Positions 6,145 to 14,924 of a stretch of DNA of 15,571 nt are shown one piece after another. Numbering within the stretch: position 1 is the first letter of the stretch; each line of letters opens with the position of its first letter. The notes under the pieces are model-generated. The model was not told the origin of the DNA. It did no database searches and was given only the letters and a program-made list of their open reading frames with translations. The position numbers and the translations under genes were made by a program. Origin of the DNA: Lachnospiraceae bacterium (GTDB lineage Bacteria; Bacillota_A; Clostridia; Lachnospirales; Lachnospiraceae); the NCBI GenBank assembly GCA_017435025.1, contig JAFSFU010000003.1, positions 1 through 15,571 of the forward strand. Direction: 5' to 3'.

Positions 6145-7650
6145 ATGCTGGGGATCTTATTGAATGATACATCCTATGAGCAGGACATCCGAGAACTGAT
6201 GATGGCGTTCTATCCGAGAGAGTCCTTTGCCCACGAAAAGCAGGATGATGTAACTTTTTATATAGAAGGCATTTACGCCGGCGAAGAATCTGTATCCCAA
6301 GAGGATGCGGCAGGTGAGATGTCCATGGAGGGCGCGACCGGCACGTTCACACTTCGCGTGATCGAAGATGACGAAGTGCAGGAGGAATGCAGTTTCCCGC
6401 TGGATTACCGCAATCGTCTGGAGGCAAAGACCACGATCAAGCGCGAATTGTATGATCTTCTCTCTGCCCGTACCGGAAAAGTTCTCCCGTGGGGCACATT
6501 GACCGGTATCCGTCCAACGAAGATTGCGCTGACCAGACTGGATGAGGGCTGGAACGAGGAAGATATCAAGACATTTATGCGTGATACCTACCTGACCAGT
6601 GAAGAGAAGATCGATCTGAGTGTGGAGATCGCGGCGAGAGAAAAAGAGCTTCTCTCACAGATTGATTACGAGAACGGCTATAGCCTTTATGTGGGCATTC
6701 CGTTCTGCCCGACCACATGTTTATACTGTTCCTTTACTTCCTATCCGATTTGTGCATGGCAGAAGAAGATGCATCTGTATCTTGAGGCGCTGTTCAAAGA
6801 ACTGGATTATGTGGCAGAAAAGATGAAGGGAAGAACACTGGATACGATTTATTTTGGCGGCGGCACACCGACTTCCCTTAAGGCTGAGGAGCTGGATCAG
6901 ATCCTCACAAAGATTGAGAATACGTTTGATCTTTCTACAGTAAAAGAGTTTACGGTGGAAGCAGGACGTCCGGACAGTATCACGGAAGAAAAGCTTCGCA
7001 CTCTCCGTACCCATGGCATCACAAGAATCTCCATCAATCCGCAGACGATGAAGCAGGCGACGCTGGATCTGATCGGACGCAGACATACGGTGGAACATGT
7101 CAAAGAGCAGTTTAAAATGGCTCGCGAGCTGGGATTTGATAATATCAATATGGATCTCATCATCGGACTTCCGGAGGAGGATCTGGAAGATGTGAGAAAT
7201 ACGATGGAGGAGATCAAGGCTCTGGCGCCGGACAGTGTGACCGTACACTCTCTGGCGATCAAGCGTGCGGCGAGACTTAACATGTTTAAGGAGCGTTATG
7301 CAGACTTAAAGATTGAGAATACCCAGGAGATGATCGATCTGACTGCCGAGTATTCCCGTGGCATGGGACTGGTTCCGTATTACCTTTATCGTCAGAAAAA
7401 CATGGCCGGCAATTTCGAGAACGTTGGATATGCGGCCCCGGATAAGGCATGTATCTACAACATTCTGATCATGGAAGAAAAGCAGACCATTGTGGCATGC
7501 GGTGCCGGAACGACCACCAAAGTGGTATTCCCGAAGGAAAATCGCCTGGAGCGCGTGGAAAACGTAAAAGATGTGGAACAGTACATCACCAGAATTGATG
7601 AAATGATCGAGCGAAAAGAAAAAATGCTTGAAAAGCTTGATATGGTATAA
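6145..7650 (+). CDS. hemZ: HemZ-type radical SAM protein (coproporphyrinogen III oxidase-like)
   Basis: A 501-residue radical SAM protein of the oxygen-independent coproporphyrinogen III oxidase family. The cluster motif CPTTCLYC places C188, C192 and C195 as ligands of the 4Fe-4S centre. GGGTPT at 238-243 and EAGRPDSIT at 272-280 match the HemZ subgroup, as does the N-terminal extension of about 180 residues before the radical SAM core. Family knowledge suggests decarboxylation of coproporphyrinogen III in heme synthesis, but many HemN/HemZ relatives have other roles, such as heme handling. No other heme genes are in the window, so the exact activity is uncertain. The start is 1 bp after the preceding stop, with GAAGAGG (6131-6137) inside that gene as its ribosome site. 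The family assignment is firm; the reaction is less so. Confidence 0.9.
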   Translation: MLGILLNDTSYEQDIRELMMAFYPRESFAHEKQDDVTFYIEGIYAGEESVSQEDAAGEMSMEGATGTFTLRVIEDDEVQEECSFPLDYRNRLEAKTTIKRELYDLLSARTGKVLPWGTLTGIRPTKIALTRLDEGWNEEDIKTFMRDTYLTSEEKIDLSVEIAAREKELLSQIDYENGYSLYVGIPFCPTTCLYCSFTSYPICAWQKKMHLYLEALFKELDYVAEKMKGRTLDTIYFGGGTPTSLKAEELDQILTKIENTFDLSTVKEFTVEAGRPDSITEEKLRTLRTHGITRISINPQTMKQATLDLIGRRHTVEHVKEQFKMARELGFDNINMDLIIGLPEEDLEDVRNTMEEIKALAPDSVTVHSLAIKRAARLNMFKERYADLKIENTQEMIDLTAEYSRGMGLVPYYLYRQKNMAGNFENVGYAAPDKACIYNILIMEEKQTIVACGAGTTTKVVFPKENRLERVENVKDVEQYITRIDEMIERKEKMLEKLDMV

Positions 7651-7651
7651 T
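7643..7651 (+). promoter_or_regulatory. Possible extended -10 promoter for hisS
   Basis: TGG then TATAAT (TGn-TATAAT) overlaps the hemZ stop codon. No good -35 is seen at 17 bp. It would start transcription about 50 bp before hisS. A small ACGTG/CACGT hairpin follows in the 57-bp gap. Confidence 0.35.
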
Positions 7652-7707
7652 ATGATTTTAACGAGACGTGAACCGACACGTAACACAAAGAAAAAGAGGA
7701 CAACATT

Positions 7708-8973
7708 ATGGCATTAAAGAAAAAGCCGGTAACCGGCATGAGAGATATTCTTCCTGCAGAGATGCAGATCCGAGACTATGTTCTTGGTCAGATCAAGGAG
7801 ACATACCGCAGCTTCGGTTTCTCCTCCATGGAGACTCCGTGCGTAGAGCACATTGAAAACCTCCTGAGCAAACAGGGCGGTGACAATGAAAAGCTGATCT
7901 TTAAGGTATTAAAGCGCGGCGAAAAGTTAAATATGGAAACAGCAGAGACAGAGAACGATCTGACAGACTGCGGTCTTCGCTATGACCTGACTCTTCCGTT
8001 ATCCAGATACTATTCCAACAACAACGCATCTCTTCCGGCTCCGTTCAAGGCGCTGCAGGTGGGCAGTGTTTGGCGTGCAGACCGTCCGCAGAAGGGACGT
8101 TACAGACAGTTTGTGCAGTGCGATATCGATATTCTCGGTGATGCAACCAATCAGGCTGAGATTGAACTGATCCTTGCGACTGCGACAGCATTAAAGAAGA
8201 TCTGTCCGGACAATAAGTTCGAAGTTCGCGTGAACGACAGAAAGCTTCTCCGTGCGATGGCTGTTTACAGCGGTTTTCCGGAGGAGGAGATTGAAAAAGT
8301 ATTTATCACTGTGGACAAGATGGACAAAATTGGCGTTGACGGTGTAAAAAATGAACTGATCGAAAATGGTTGTACAGAAGAGACCGCTGACAAGTACCTC
8401 GGTCTGATGAGCCAGGTGGAGGACAGTGCAGCAGGTGTTCGCAAGATGGGTGAGATTCTTGGTGAGAATCTGCAGCCAGGCGATGCAGAAAATCTTGCAC
8501 AGATCATGGAAGTGGTTGATGTTGTCTCCGAGGGCGCATTCAAGGTGACATTTGACCCAACTCTGGTTCGCGGCATGGGTTATTACACAGGTACAATTTT
8601 CGAGGTTGCGATGGAAGGCTTCGGCGGTTCCGTTGCAGGCGGCGGCCGTTACGATAAGATGATCGGCAAGTTTACCGGTATGGATACTCCGGCATGCGGC
8701 TTCTCCATCGGTTTCGAGAGAATCGTTGGTATCCTGATGGACAACGGTTTTGTGGTTCCGGGAGAAAGAGCAAAGGAAGCATGGCTCTTTGAAAAGGGCA
8801 TGAACTCTGCAAGACTTGCGGAAGTGATGAAGGAAGCGATGCAGGCGCGTAAGGCCGGAAAAGATATCCTTGTAGCGCAGATGAATAAGAATAAGAAGTT
8901 CCAGAAGGAACAGCTTAATAAAGAGGGTTACACCGAATTCAGAGAGTTCTATAAGGAAGAAATGAAACACTAA
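7708..8973 (+). CDS. hisS: Histidyl-tRNA synthetase
   Basis: A 421-residue class II aminoacyl-tRNA synthetase that charges tRNA-His with histidine in the cytosol. GMRDILP at 10-16 lies in motif 1 territory. Motif 2 is RADRPQKGRYRQF at 123-135. The histidine-specific segment LVRGMGYYTG is at 286-295, GGGRYDK at 311-317, and motif 3 CGFSIGFER at 330-338. The C-terminal part after about residue 353 is only about 70 residues. It is rich in Lys, Glu and Gln, and I could not match it to the usual HisRS anticodon-binding wording, so this domain looks reduced or divergent. ATG 7708 follows AAGAGGA (7694-7700). It sits 57 bp after hemZ and 49 bp before aspS, an arrangement common in Clostridia. Confidence 0.95.
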   Translation: MALKKKPVTGMRDILPAEMQIRDYVLGQIKETYRSFGFSSMETPCVEHIENLLSKQGGDNEKLIFKVLKRGEKLNMETAETENDLTDCGLRYDLTLPLSRYYSNNNASLPAPFKALQVGSVWRADRPQKGRYRQFVQCDIDILGDATNQAEIELILATATALKKICPDNKFEVRVNDRKLLRAMAVYSGFPEEEIEKVFITVDKMDKIGVDGVKNELIENGCTEETADKYLGLMSQVEDSAAGVRKMGEILGENLQPGDAENLAQIMEVVDVVSEGAFKVTFDPTLVRGMGYYTGTIFEVAMEGFGGSVAGGGRYDKMIGKFTGMDTPACGFSIGFERIVGILMDNGFVVPGERAKEAWLFEKGMNSARLAEVMKEAMQARKAGKDILVAQMNKNKKFQKEQLNKEGYTEFREFYKEEMKH

Positions 8974-8985
8974 TTATAATTTTGG

Positions 8986-9003
8986 GCCGCAGATTTCTGC
9001 GGC
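8986..9003 (+). other. Perfect GC-rich hairpin between hisS and aspS
   Basis: GCCGCAG (8986-8992) and CTGCGGC (8997-9003) form a 7-bp stem with loop ATTT. No T run follows on the plus strand, so it is unlikely to be a full terminator. It lies 5 nt before the aspS ribosome site TGGAGAT (9008-9014) and may influence stability or translation. Confidence 0.55.
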
Positions 9004-9022
9004 AGAATGGAGATAAAAAGCT

Positions 9023-10816
9023 ATGGCAGAGTCAATGAAAGGCTTAAAACGTTCCTGTCGCTGTGCAGAAGTTACAGAGGCACAGATTGGTCAGGAGCTG
9101 ACATTAATGGGCTGGGTTCAGAAGAGCAGAAACAAAGGCAGTATCATCTTTACTGATCTGCGTGACCGTTCCGGTCTGATCCAGATTATTTTCGAGGAGA
9201 GCGACTGCGGAAGTGAAAGCTTCGAAAAGGCAGAGAAGTTAAGAAGTGAGTTCTCTGTTGCTGTTACCGGTGTGGTTGAAAAACGTTCCGGTGCTGCAAA
9301 TCCGAACTTAAAGACAGGTACCATCGAAGTGCGTGCGAAAGCTCTTCGCATTCTTTCCGAATCCGAAGTACCGCCGTTCCCGATCGAGGAAAACTCCAAG
9401 ACAAAAGAAGAATTACGTTTAAAATATCGCTATCTTGATCTTCGTCGTCCGGACATTCAGAAGAACTTCATGATCAGAAGCCGTGTGGCGACTATGGTTC
9501 GTCAGTTCCTTTCTGATGAAGGATTCCTTGAGATTGAGACACCGACACTGATCAAGAGTACACCGGAAGGTGCGAGAGACTATCTTGTTCCGAGCCGTGT
9601 ACATCCGGGCAACTTCTATGCACTGCCGCAGTCTCCGCAGACATTAAAGCAGCTGTTAATGTGTTCTGGTTTTGACCGTTACTTCCAGATTGCAAGATGT
9701 TACCGTGACGAGGATCTTCGTGCTGACCGTCAGCCGGAGTTCACACAGATCGATATGGAACTTTCCTACGTAGATGTGGATGACGTAATCGACGTAAACG
9801 AGAGAATGCTCCAGAAGATCTTCAAGGAGATCAACGGCATCGACGTGGAACTTCCAATCCAGAGAATGACATGGCGTGAGGCTATGGACCGTTACGGTTC
9901 TGATAAGCCGGATACACGTTTTGGCATGGAGTTAAAGAATATTTCCGATGTTGTAAAAGATTGTGAGTTCGTAGTATTCAAGGGTGCACTTGAAAACGGC
10001 GGTTCTGTTCGCGGTATCAACGCAGAAGGACAGGGCGCTATGCCGAGAAAGAAGATCGATGCACTTGTTGAGTATGCAAAGGGCTTCGGCGCAAAGGGAC
10101 TTGCATACCTTGCGATCAACGAAGACGGAACATACAAGTGCTCCTTCAGCAAGTTTATGAAGCAGGAAGAACTGGATGCGATCGTAGCTGCTATGGACGG
10201 TAAGAAGGGCGACCTTCTCCTGTTTGCGGCAGACAAAGACAAAGTGGTATTTGACGTGCTCGGCAACCTTCGTCTGGAGCTGGCAAGACAGCAGGACCTT
10301 CTGAAGAAAGACGTATTCAAGTTCCTTTGGGTAACTGAGTTCCCGCTGTTCGAGTATGATGAGGAGGAGAACCGCTATGTGGCAGTTCACCACCCATTCA
10401 CATCCCCGATGGATGAGGATTTACATCTTCTCGATTCTGATCCGGGTGCTGTTCGTGCGAAAGCATACGATATCGTTCTCAACGGTACCGAGATTGGCGG
10501 TGGTTCCGTTCGTATCCACCAGGCAGATATCCAGGCTAAGATGTTCGAGAAACTTGGTTTCACAGAGGAAAGCGCAAACTCCCAGTTTGGTTTCCTTCTT
10601 GATGCATTTAAGTATGGTGTTCCGCCGCACGCAGGTCTCGCATACGGTCTTGACCGCGTAATCATGTTAATGGTTGGCGCAGACAGCATCCGTGACGTTA
10701 TCGCATTCCCGAAGGTGAAAGATGCCTCCTGTCTGATGATGGAAGCTCCGAATGTGGTAGATCCGAAGCAGCTTGATGAACTTGGAATTGCAATTGTAGA
10801 GAATAAAGAGCAGTAA
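9023..10816 (+). CDS. aspS: Aspartyl-tRNA synthetase (bacterial type)
   Basis: A 597-residue class IIb synthetase that charges tRNA-Asp. An N-terminal OB-fold anticodon domain (about 10-115) contains GWVQKSRNKGSIIFTDLRDR. The catalytic core begins near 140 with YRYLDLRRP, followed by FLEIETPTLIKSTPEGARDYLVPSR and motif 2 ARCYRDEDLRADRQPEFTQID at about 224-244. A GAD insertion (about 290-420) marks the bacterial form. The ATP-binding motif 3 is AYGLDR, ending at 545, with the bacterial AFPK further on. Whether it also charges tRNA-Asn cannot be judged without knowing if GatCAB is present. The start follows TGGAGAT; a second Met at residue 5 is less well spaced. The permease ATG lies 3 bp after its stop. 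Confidence 0.96.
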   Translation: MAESMKGLKRSCRCAEVTEAQIGQELTLMGWVQKSRNKGSIIFTDLRDRSGLIQIIFEESDCGSESFEKAEKLRSEFSVAVTGVVEKRSGAANPNLKTGTIEVRAKALRILSESEVPPFPIEENSKTKEELRLKYRYLDLRRPDIQKNFMIRSRVATMVRQFLSDEGFLEIETPTLIKSTPEGARDYLVPSRVHPGNFYALPQSPQTLKQLLMCSGFDRYFQIARCYRDEDLRADRQPEFTQIDMELSYVDVDDVIDVNERMLQKIFKEINGIDVELPIQRMTWREAMDRYGSDKPDTRFGMELKNISDVVKDCEFVVFKGALENGGSVRGINAEGQGAMPRKKIDALVEYAKGFGAKGLAYLAINEDGTYKCSFSKFMKQEELDAIVAAMDGKKGDLLLFAADKDKVVFDVLGNLRLELARQQDLLKKDVFKFLWVTEFPLFEYDEEENRYVAVHHPFTSPMDEDLHLLDSDPGAVRAKAYDIVLNGTEIGGGSVRIHQADIQAKMFEKLGFTEESANSQFGFLLDAFKYGVPPHAGLAYGLDRVIMLMVGADSIRDVIAFPKVKDASCLMMEAPNVVDPKQLDELGIAIVENKEQ

Positions 10817-10819
10817 ATT

Positions 10820-12427
10820 ATGAATATACCTGTTACACCATTTATGTGGATCATGGCAGTGCTTCCGATCTGTCTGCTTCTTGTATTGATGGTAGGGTTA
10901 CGCTGGGGAGCCATGAAAGCGGCTCCCCTTGGCGTTCTCGTGACTGTTTTTACGGGAATTGTATTTTATAAGGCAGATCCGGTGCTGATCTTGCTTGAAA
11001 GTGCAAAAGGTGCCTGGAGTGCCATGATCATTCTGATCATCGTGTGGACCGCGGTCCTTCTTTATCAGGTGGGAAATGAAGCCAATGCCTATCGCGTGAT
11101 CCGAAACGGCATGAAACGCCTTCTCCCAAATGAATTATTATTGGTTTTAGCCCTCGGATGGATTTTTGAAAGTTTCCTGCAGGGAATCACCGGCTTCGGT
11201 GTTCCTGTGGCAGTCGGTGCACCGCTTCTTATCGGTCTCGGTGTGAAACCGCTCTGGGCAGTTATCATTCCTCTGATGGGACAATCCTGGGGAAATACAT
11301 ACGGTACGCTCGGCGCAGCATGGGATGCGCTGACAATGACTTCCGGCATGACCGTCGGCAGTGAACATTATCTGGCAACTGCCTTTTTTTCAGCTGTACT
11401 GCTTTGGATCTGGAATGCAGTCATCGGCCTTTCCATCTGCTGGTTTTACGGAAAAGGAGCTGGTTTGAAAAAGGGACTTCCGGCTGTGCTCGTTCTCTCT
11501 GCCCTGCAGGGCGGCGGCGAACTGGTGATGACCCAGTTTAACACGACGGTTGCATGTTTTATCCCTGCATGTCTGTCTCTGTTTGGAATCTTATTCCTTG
11601 GAAAGACCGGATTATACCGTGATCCATGGAGTCTGGAAGACAGTCGGATCATGGAGAGAAAGGAGCTGGCAGTCGAGGAAGAAAAAGAATCTTCCGGCAT
11701 GTCGCTCATGCAGGCGATTCTTCCATATATTATACTGTCCGTGATCACTTTGGTTGTCCTGATGGTAGAACCGGTGAAGAATCTGCTTGGTACTTTCAAG
11801 CTGAGTTTTGCGTTCCCGGAGACTGTGACGGGATATGGTTTTGTCAACGAGGCGGTGGATCAGTTTTCGCCATTGAGCCCGTTCACCCATGCCAGCATGT
11901 TCCTTCTGGTATCATCTCTGGCAGGCCTGTTTTACTATCGCTCCTGTGGATTTATCAAAGAGGGCGGCGCGAAGCAGGTGTTTGCGAGAACAGTAAAAAT
12001 GGCGCGTCCGTCCAGTATTGCAGTATTGGCGCTCGTGATCATGTCCAAGATCATGTCCGGCACCGGTCAGACCGTAGTCCTGGCCAACGGAATTGCAGCG
12101 ACACTCGGCAATGCCTATGTGGCTTTGGCTCCGCTTATTGGTATGCTGGGTTCTTTCATGACCGGCAGCAATATGAGTTCCAATATTTTGTTCGGCAGTT
12201 TCCAGACGGCGACCGCGGAGATTCTTGGTGTGAACAGCTCCTTTATTCTCGGTGCGCAGACCGCTGGTGGTTCCATCGGCAGTGCCATCAGTCCAAGCAA
12301 TATCGTTCTTGGTACGACAACTGCCAATATCTTAGGACACGAAGGTGATGTTTTAAAACGCACCGGAAGTATCGTGATTCCTGTTGCGCTTTTGATGGGT
12401 GCGATCGTGTTCCTGATGATCGGATAG
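10820..12427 (+). CDS. L-lactate permease family transporter (LctP)
   Basis: A 535-residue integral membrane protein of the lactate permease family, which takes up L-lactate (some members take glycolate) using a cation gradient. About a dozen hydrophobic segments are visible, starting at 9-27. Family signatures are FLQGITGFGVPVAVGAPLL at 119-137, FMTGSNMSSNILFG at 446-459 and SPSNI at 491-495. A charged cytoplasmic-type loop with EDSRIMERKELAVEEEKE lies at 273-290. The start is 3 bp after aspS with only a weak AAAGAG upstream, suggesting coupling to aspS translation. A strong terminator follows. No lactate dehydrogenase or lactate-utilisation genes are in the window, so lactate as substrate is inferred from family alone. 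Its place behind tRNA synthetase genes is unusual. Confidence 0.88.
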   Translation: MNIPVTPFMWIMAVLPICLLLVLMVGLRWGAMKAAPLGVLVTVFTGIVFYKADPVLILLESAKGAWSAMIILIIVWTAVLLYQVGNEANAYRVIRNGMKRLLPNELLLVLALGWIFESFLQGITGFGVPVAVGAPLLIGLGVKPLWAVIIPLMGQSWGNTYGTLGAAWDALTMTSGMTVGSEHYLATAFFSAVLLWIWNAVIGLSICWFYGKGAGLKKGLPAVLVLSALQGGGELVMTQFNTTVACFIPACLSLFGILFLGKTGLYRDPWSLEDSRIMERKELAVEEEKESSGMSLMQAILPYIILSVITLVVLMVEPVKNLLGTFKLSFAFPETVTGYGFVNEAVDQFSPLSPFTHASMFLLVSSLAGLFYYRSCGFIKEGGAKQVFARTVKMARPSSIAVLALVIMSKIMSGTGQTVVLANGIAATLGNAYVALAPLIGMLGSFMTGSNMSSNILFGSFQTATAEILGVNSSFILGAQTAGGSIGSAISPSNIVLGTTTANILGHEGDVLKRTGSIVIPVALLMGAIVFLMIG

Positions 12428-12452
12428 GACAGTTTTATTCGGTGTTTATTTG

Positions 12453-12499
12453 AAGCTTCGAAAGAAGTGGCGGTTTTGCCATTTCTTTCGGAGCTTTTT
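12453..12499 (+). terminator. Strong intrinsic terminator after the permease
   Basis: A 19-bp stem with two G-T wobbles joins 12453-12471 to 12478-12496, around the loop GGTTTT. It ends in a five-T run (12495-12499). It closes the rel-to-permease run and insulates the two-component genes. Confidence 0.9.
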
Positions 12500-12546
12500 G
12501 TGTAGAAGTCTTCATGTGAGCTGTTGATGTTTCCAATTGTGAAAGT

Positions 12547-12575
12547 TTGGTGAACAAGTGGAATTTTCATATACA
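12547..12575 (+). promoter_or_regulatory. Promoter of the two-component operon
   Basis: TTGGTG (12547-12552) and TATACA (12570-12575) are 17 bp apart. An alternative extended -10, TGC-TAGAAT, lies at 12579-12587. Either gives a leader of about 40-50 nt before the regulator. Confidence 0.6.
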
Positions 12576-12630
12576 GTTTGCTAGAATAGCATTAGAAACA
12601 GGAAATACTAGACGACAGCGAGGTGGACAT

Positions 12631-13308
12631 ATGGATCGATTGAAAATTTTGGTAGTGGATGATGAAGCGCGTATGCGCAAACTGGTAAAAGATTTCCTGA
12701 CGATCAAAGATTTCCGAGTGATCGAGGCAGAGGACGGGGAACAGGCCATTGATATTTTCTTCAAAGAAAAAGATATAGCACTGATAATTTTAGATGTGAT
12801 GATGCCAAAGATGGATGGATGGGAGGTATGTAAGACCATCCGTCGTTTCTCGCAGGTTCCGATCGTCATGCTGACGGCTCGCTCGGAGGAACACGATGAA
12901 CTGCAGGGATTCGAACTTGGTGTGGATGAGTATATTTCAAAACCGTTCAGTCCCAAAATTCTTGTGGCAAGAATTGAGGCGATCCTTCGCCGAAAAAACC
13001 TGATGACCGGTGATGTTCTGGAAATTGCAGGCATTCGCATTGACAAAGATGCTCATGAGGTGACAGCGGACGGACAGCTCCTGGATCTTAGCAACAAGGA
13101 GTTTGAATTACTGTCGTATTTTATGGAGAACCAGGGGGTGGCGCTTTCCAGGGAAAAGATTCTCAACAATGTGTGGAATTACGATTACTTTGGAGATGCC
13201 AGAACCATTGATACCCATGTGAAAAAGCTGAGGAGCAAACTGGGAGCAAAAGGCGATATGATCCGGACCGTTTGGGGCATGGGATATAAATTTGAGGTGG
13301 ATGCATGA
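12631..13308 (+). CDS. OmpR/PhoB-type response regulator
   Basis: A 225-residue DNA-binding regulator. The receiver domain (1-120) has the acidic pair D10 and D11, phospho-acceptor D55 in LDVMMPKMDG, T82 in MLTAR and K104 in SKPFSP. A winged-helix domain (about 128-223) carries LSNKEFELLSYFMEN, VWNYDYFGDARTIDTHVKKLRSKL and the terminal VWGMGYKFE typical of the PhoB class. The ATG at 12631 follows AGGTGG (12621-12626) by 4 nt. An upstream in-frame start at 12547 falls inside the promoter and is rejected. The last bases overlap the kinase gene, so the two are co-expressed. The target genes and signal are unknown. Confidence 0.95.
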   Translation: MDRLKILVVDDEARMRKLVKDFLTIKDFRVIEAEDGEQAIDIFFKEKDIALIILDVMMPKMDGWEVCKTIRRFSQVPIVMLTARSEEHDELQGFELGVDEYISKPFSPKILVARIEAILRRKNLMTGDVLEIAGIRIDKDAHEVTADGQLLDLSNKEFELLSYFMENQGVALSREKILNNVWNYDYFGDARTIDTHVKKLRSKLGAKGDMIRTVWGMGYKFEVDA

Positions 13309-14849
13309 TGAAAACCTTACGTTCCAGATTGACAGTGACCTATATTGTCCTGGTGGCGATTCTTGTAGTCGCCATTTGGGGGGTGAATCACTGGTATCTG
13401 GAAAAGTACTATATCAGTGAAAAAGTGACGTCACTCAACGATGCATATGAAACGATCGACAGGCAGATCGCTGCCAATCGGGAAGCCGGTGTCAGCATTG
13501 CAGAGGCCATGCGACAGGAACAGAGCATTCGCGGAGACATAACCGAGGGCAATTTGCGGAAACTGATCCGCGAGTTCAGTGATACCAGCAATGTTTCAAT
13601 TCTGATGATCGATAACGATACGAGAGAATCCGCGCTGTACTCCACGGCCCGTGATGCAGATTTCCTGAAAATGCGTGTGAATCGGTATATTTTCGGACAA
13701 GACAGGTTGAATTCTCATGTTTTGGAGGAGTACGAGAACTATAGGATTGAACAGACCTTCGATCCGGCCCGCGGCGGCATGTATCTGGAAAGCTGGGGGT
13801 TCTTTTCTGATAACAGTACCGCATTTATCATGAGCACTCCATTATCCAGTATCCGTGAGAGCGTGGATCTTTCTAATCGGTTTCTGGCATATGTTGGTCT
13901 GTCGGTTGCCGGTCTTGGAGCGGTGATCATATACCTTTTGACGAAGCGCATGGCAGCGCCGATCAATGAGATTTCCATCCTATCGGAAAGAATGTCCAAT
14001 CTGGATTTTGACGTGAAGTTTCAGCCGGATGGCCGTGAGGTGGAAGAGATTCGCATTCTGGGAAACAGTATGAACAGTTTGTCCGAGCGCCTGAAAGATA
14101 CGATCGGAGAACTGAAATCTGCCAATAACCAGCTGCAGAAGGATATTGAAGAAAAAACACGGATTGATGAAATGCGGAAAGAATTCATCGCCAACGTATC
14201 CCACGAATTGAAGACCCCGATCGCACTGATCCAAGGGTATGCCGAGGGCCTGCAGGAAGGTATGGCAGAGGACAAGGAAAGCCGCGATTATTATTGCGAA
14301 GTGATCGTTGATGAAGCAGGAAAGATGAATCAGATGGTCAGACAGCTGCTCACATTATCTTCCTTGGAGAGTGGAAATGACCGAACGGTCATGGAACGTT
14401 TTGACTTGGTTGAACTGATCCGGGGTGTGATCGATGCGGCGCAGCTGATGATCCAGCAGAACGAGATTACCATCCGGTTCGATTATGCGGAACCGATTTA
14501 TGTATGGGCCGACGAGTTTAAAATTGAAGAGGTTGTGACCAACTATCTCAGCAACGCCATCCATCATGCAGACGGAGAAAAGCTCATCTCGGTTCGTGTT
14601 CTCAGGGAGGGAGACCGTGTGCGTGTGGAAGTTTTCAATACCGGAAACCAGATCCCGGATGAGGCACTGCCGAATCTTTGGACAAAGTTTTATAAGGTTG
14701 ATAAAGCCAGAACGAGGGCATATGGAGGCAGTGGAATTGGTCTTTCGATCGTAAAGGCCATCATGGACGGCCATCACCAGGAGTGCGGTGTCAACAACTG
14801 GGAGAACGGTGTGGAATTCTGGTTTACTCTGGATGGGGCGAATGTATAG
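13305..14849 (+). CDS. Membrane sensor histidine kinase
   Basis: A 514-residue partner of the preceding regulator. One membrane segment lies at about 10-28, an extracellular sensor region of about 160 residues follows without a domain I recognise, and a second membrane segment is at about 191-213. A HAMP linker comes next (about 214-266), then a helical stretch to 290. The HisKA motif FIANVSHELKTP gives phosphorylated H300. The ATPase domain shows the N box NYLSNAIHH (N413, N417), a G1 box reading NTGNQIP in place of DTGxGI, and GGSGIGLS at 474-481. The N for D change is shared by many Gram-positive kinases, so it need not mean loss of activity. The ATG at 13305 overlaps the regulator by 4 bp. 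A second ATG at 13308 is better spaced from AGGTGG (13295-13300), so the start could be one codon later. Confidence 0.94.
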   Translation: MMKTLRSRLTVTYIVLVAILVVAIWGVNHWYLEKYYISEKVTSLNDAYETIDRQIAANREAGVSIAEAMRQEQSIRGDITEGNLRKLIREFSDTSNVSILMIDNDTRESALYSTARDADFLKMRVNRYIFGQDRLNSHVLEEYENYRIEQTFDPARGGMYLESWGFFSDNSTAFIMSTPLSSIRESVDLSNRFLAYVGLSVAGLGAVIIYLLTKRMAAPINEISILSERMSNLDFDVKFQPDGREVEEIRILGNSMNSLSERLKDTIGELKSANNQLQKDIEEKTRIDEMRKEFIANVSHELKTPIALIQGYAEGLQEGMAEDKESRDYYCEVIVDEAGKMNQMVRQLLTLSSLESGNDRTVMERFDLVELIRGVIDAAQLMIQQNEITIRFDYAEPIYVWADEFKIEEVVTNYLSNAIHHADGEKLISVRVLREGDRVRVEVFNTGNQIPDEALPNLWTKFYKVDKARTRAYGGSGIGLSIVKAIMDGHHQECGVNNWENGVEFWFTLDGANV

Positions 14850-14889
14850 ATAAAATCTATTGGAGTTAGCCTGGTGCAAGTGCTATGAT
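14846..14889 (+). promoter_or_regulatory. Promoter with overlapping short palindrome before the DUF1847 gene
   Basis: TTGGAG (14860-14865) and TGC-TATGAT (extended -10, hexamer 14884-14889) are 18 bp apart. ATAGAT/ATCTAT (14846-14851 and 14855-14860) form a 6-bp palindrome touching the -35, a possible operator. There is no T run, so this is not a terminator, and read-through from the kinase is also possible. Confidence 0.5.
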
Positions 14890-14924
14890 AAACAAAACAA
14901 GCTATTTACAGGAGGGTATAGAAC

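Noticed and set aside
12547..12630. Longer response-regulator start
   Set aside because: It falls inside the proposed promoter, and the receiver domain begins right after ATG 12631, which has its own ribosome site.
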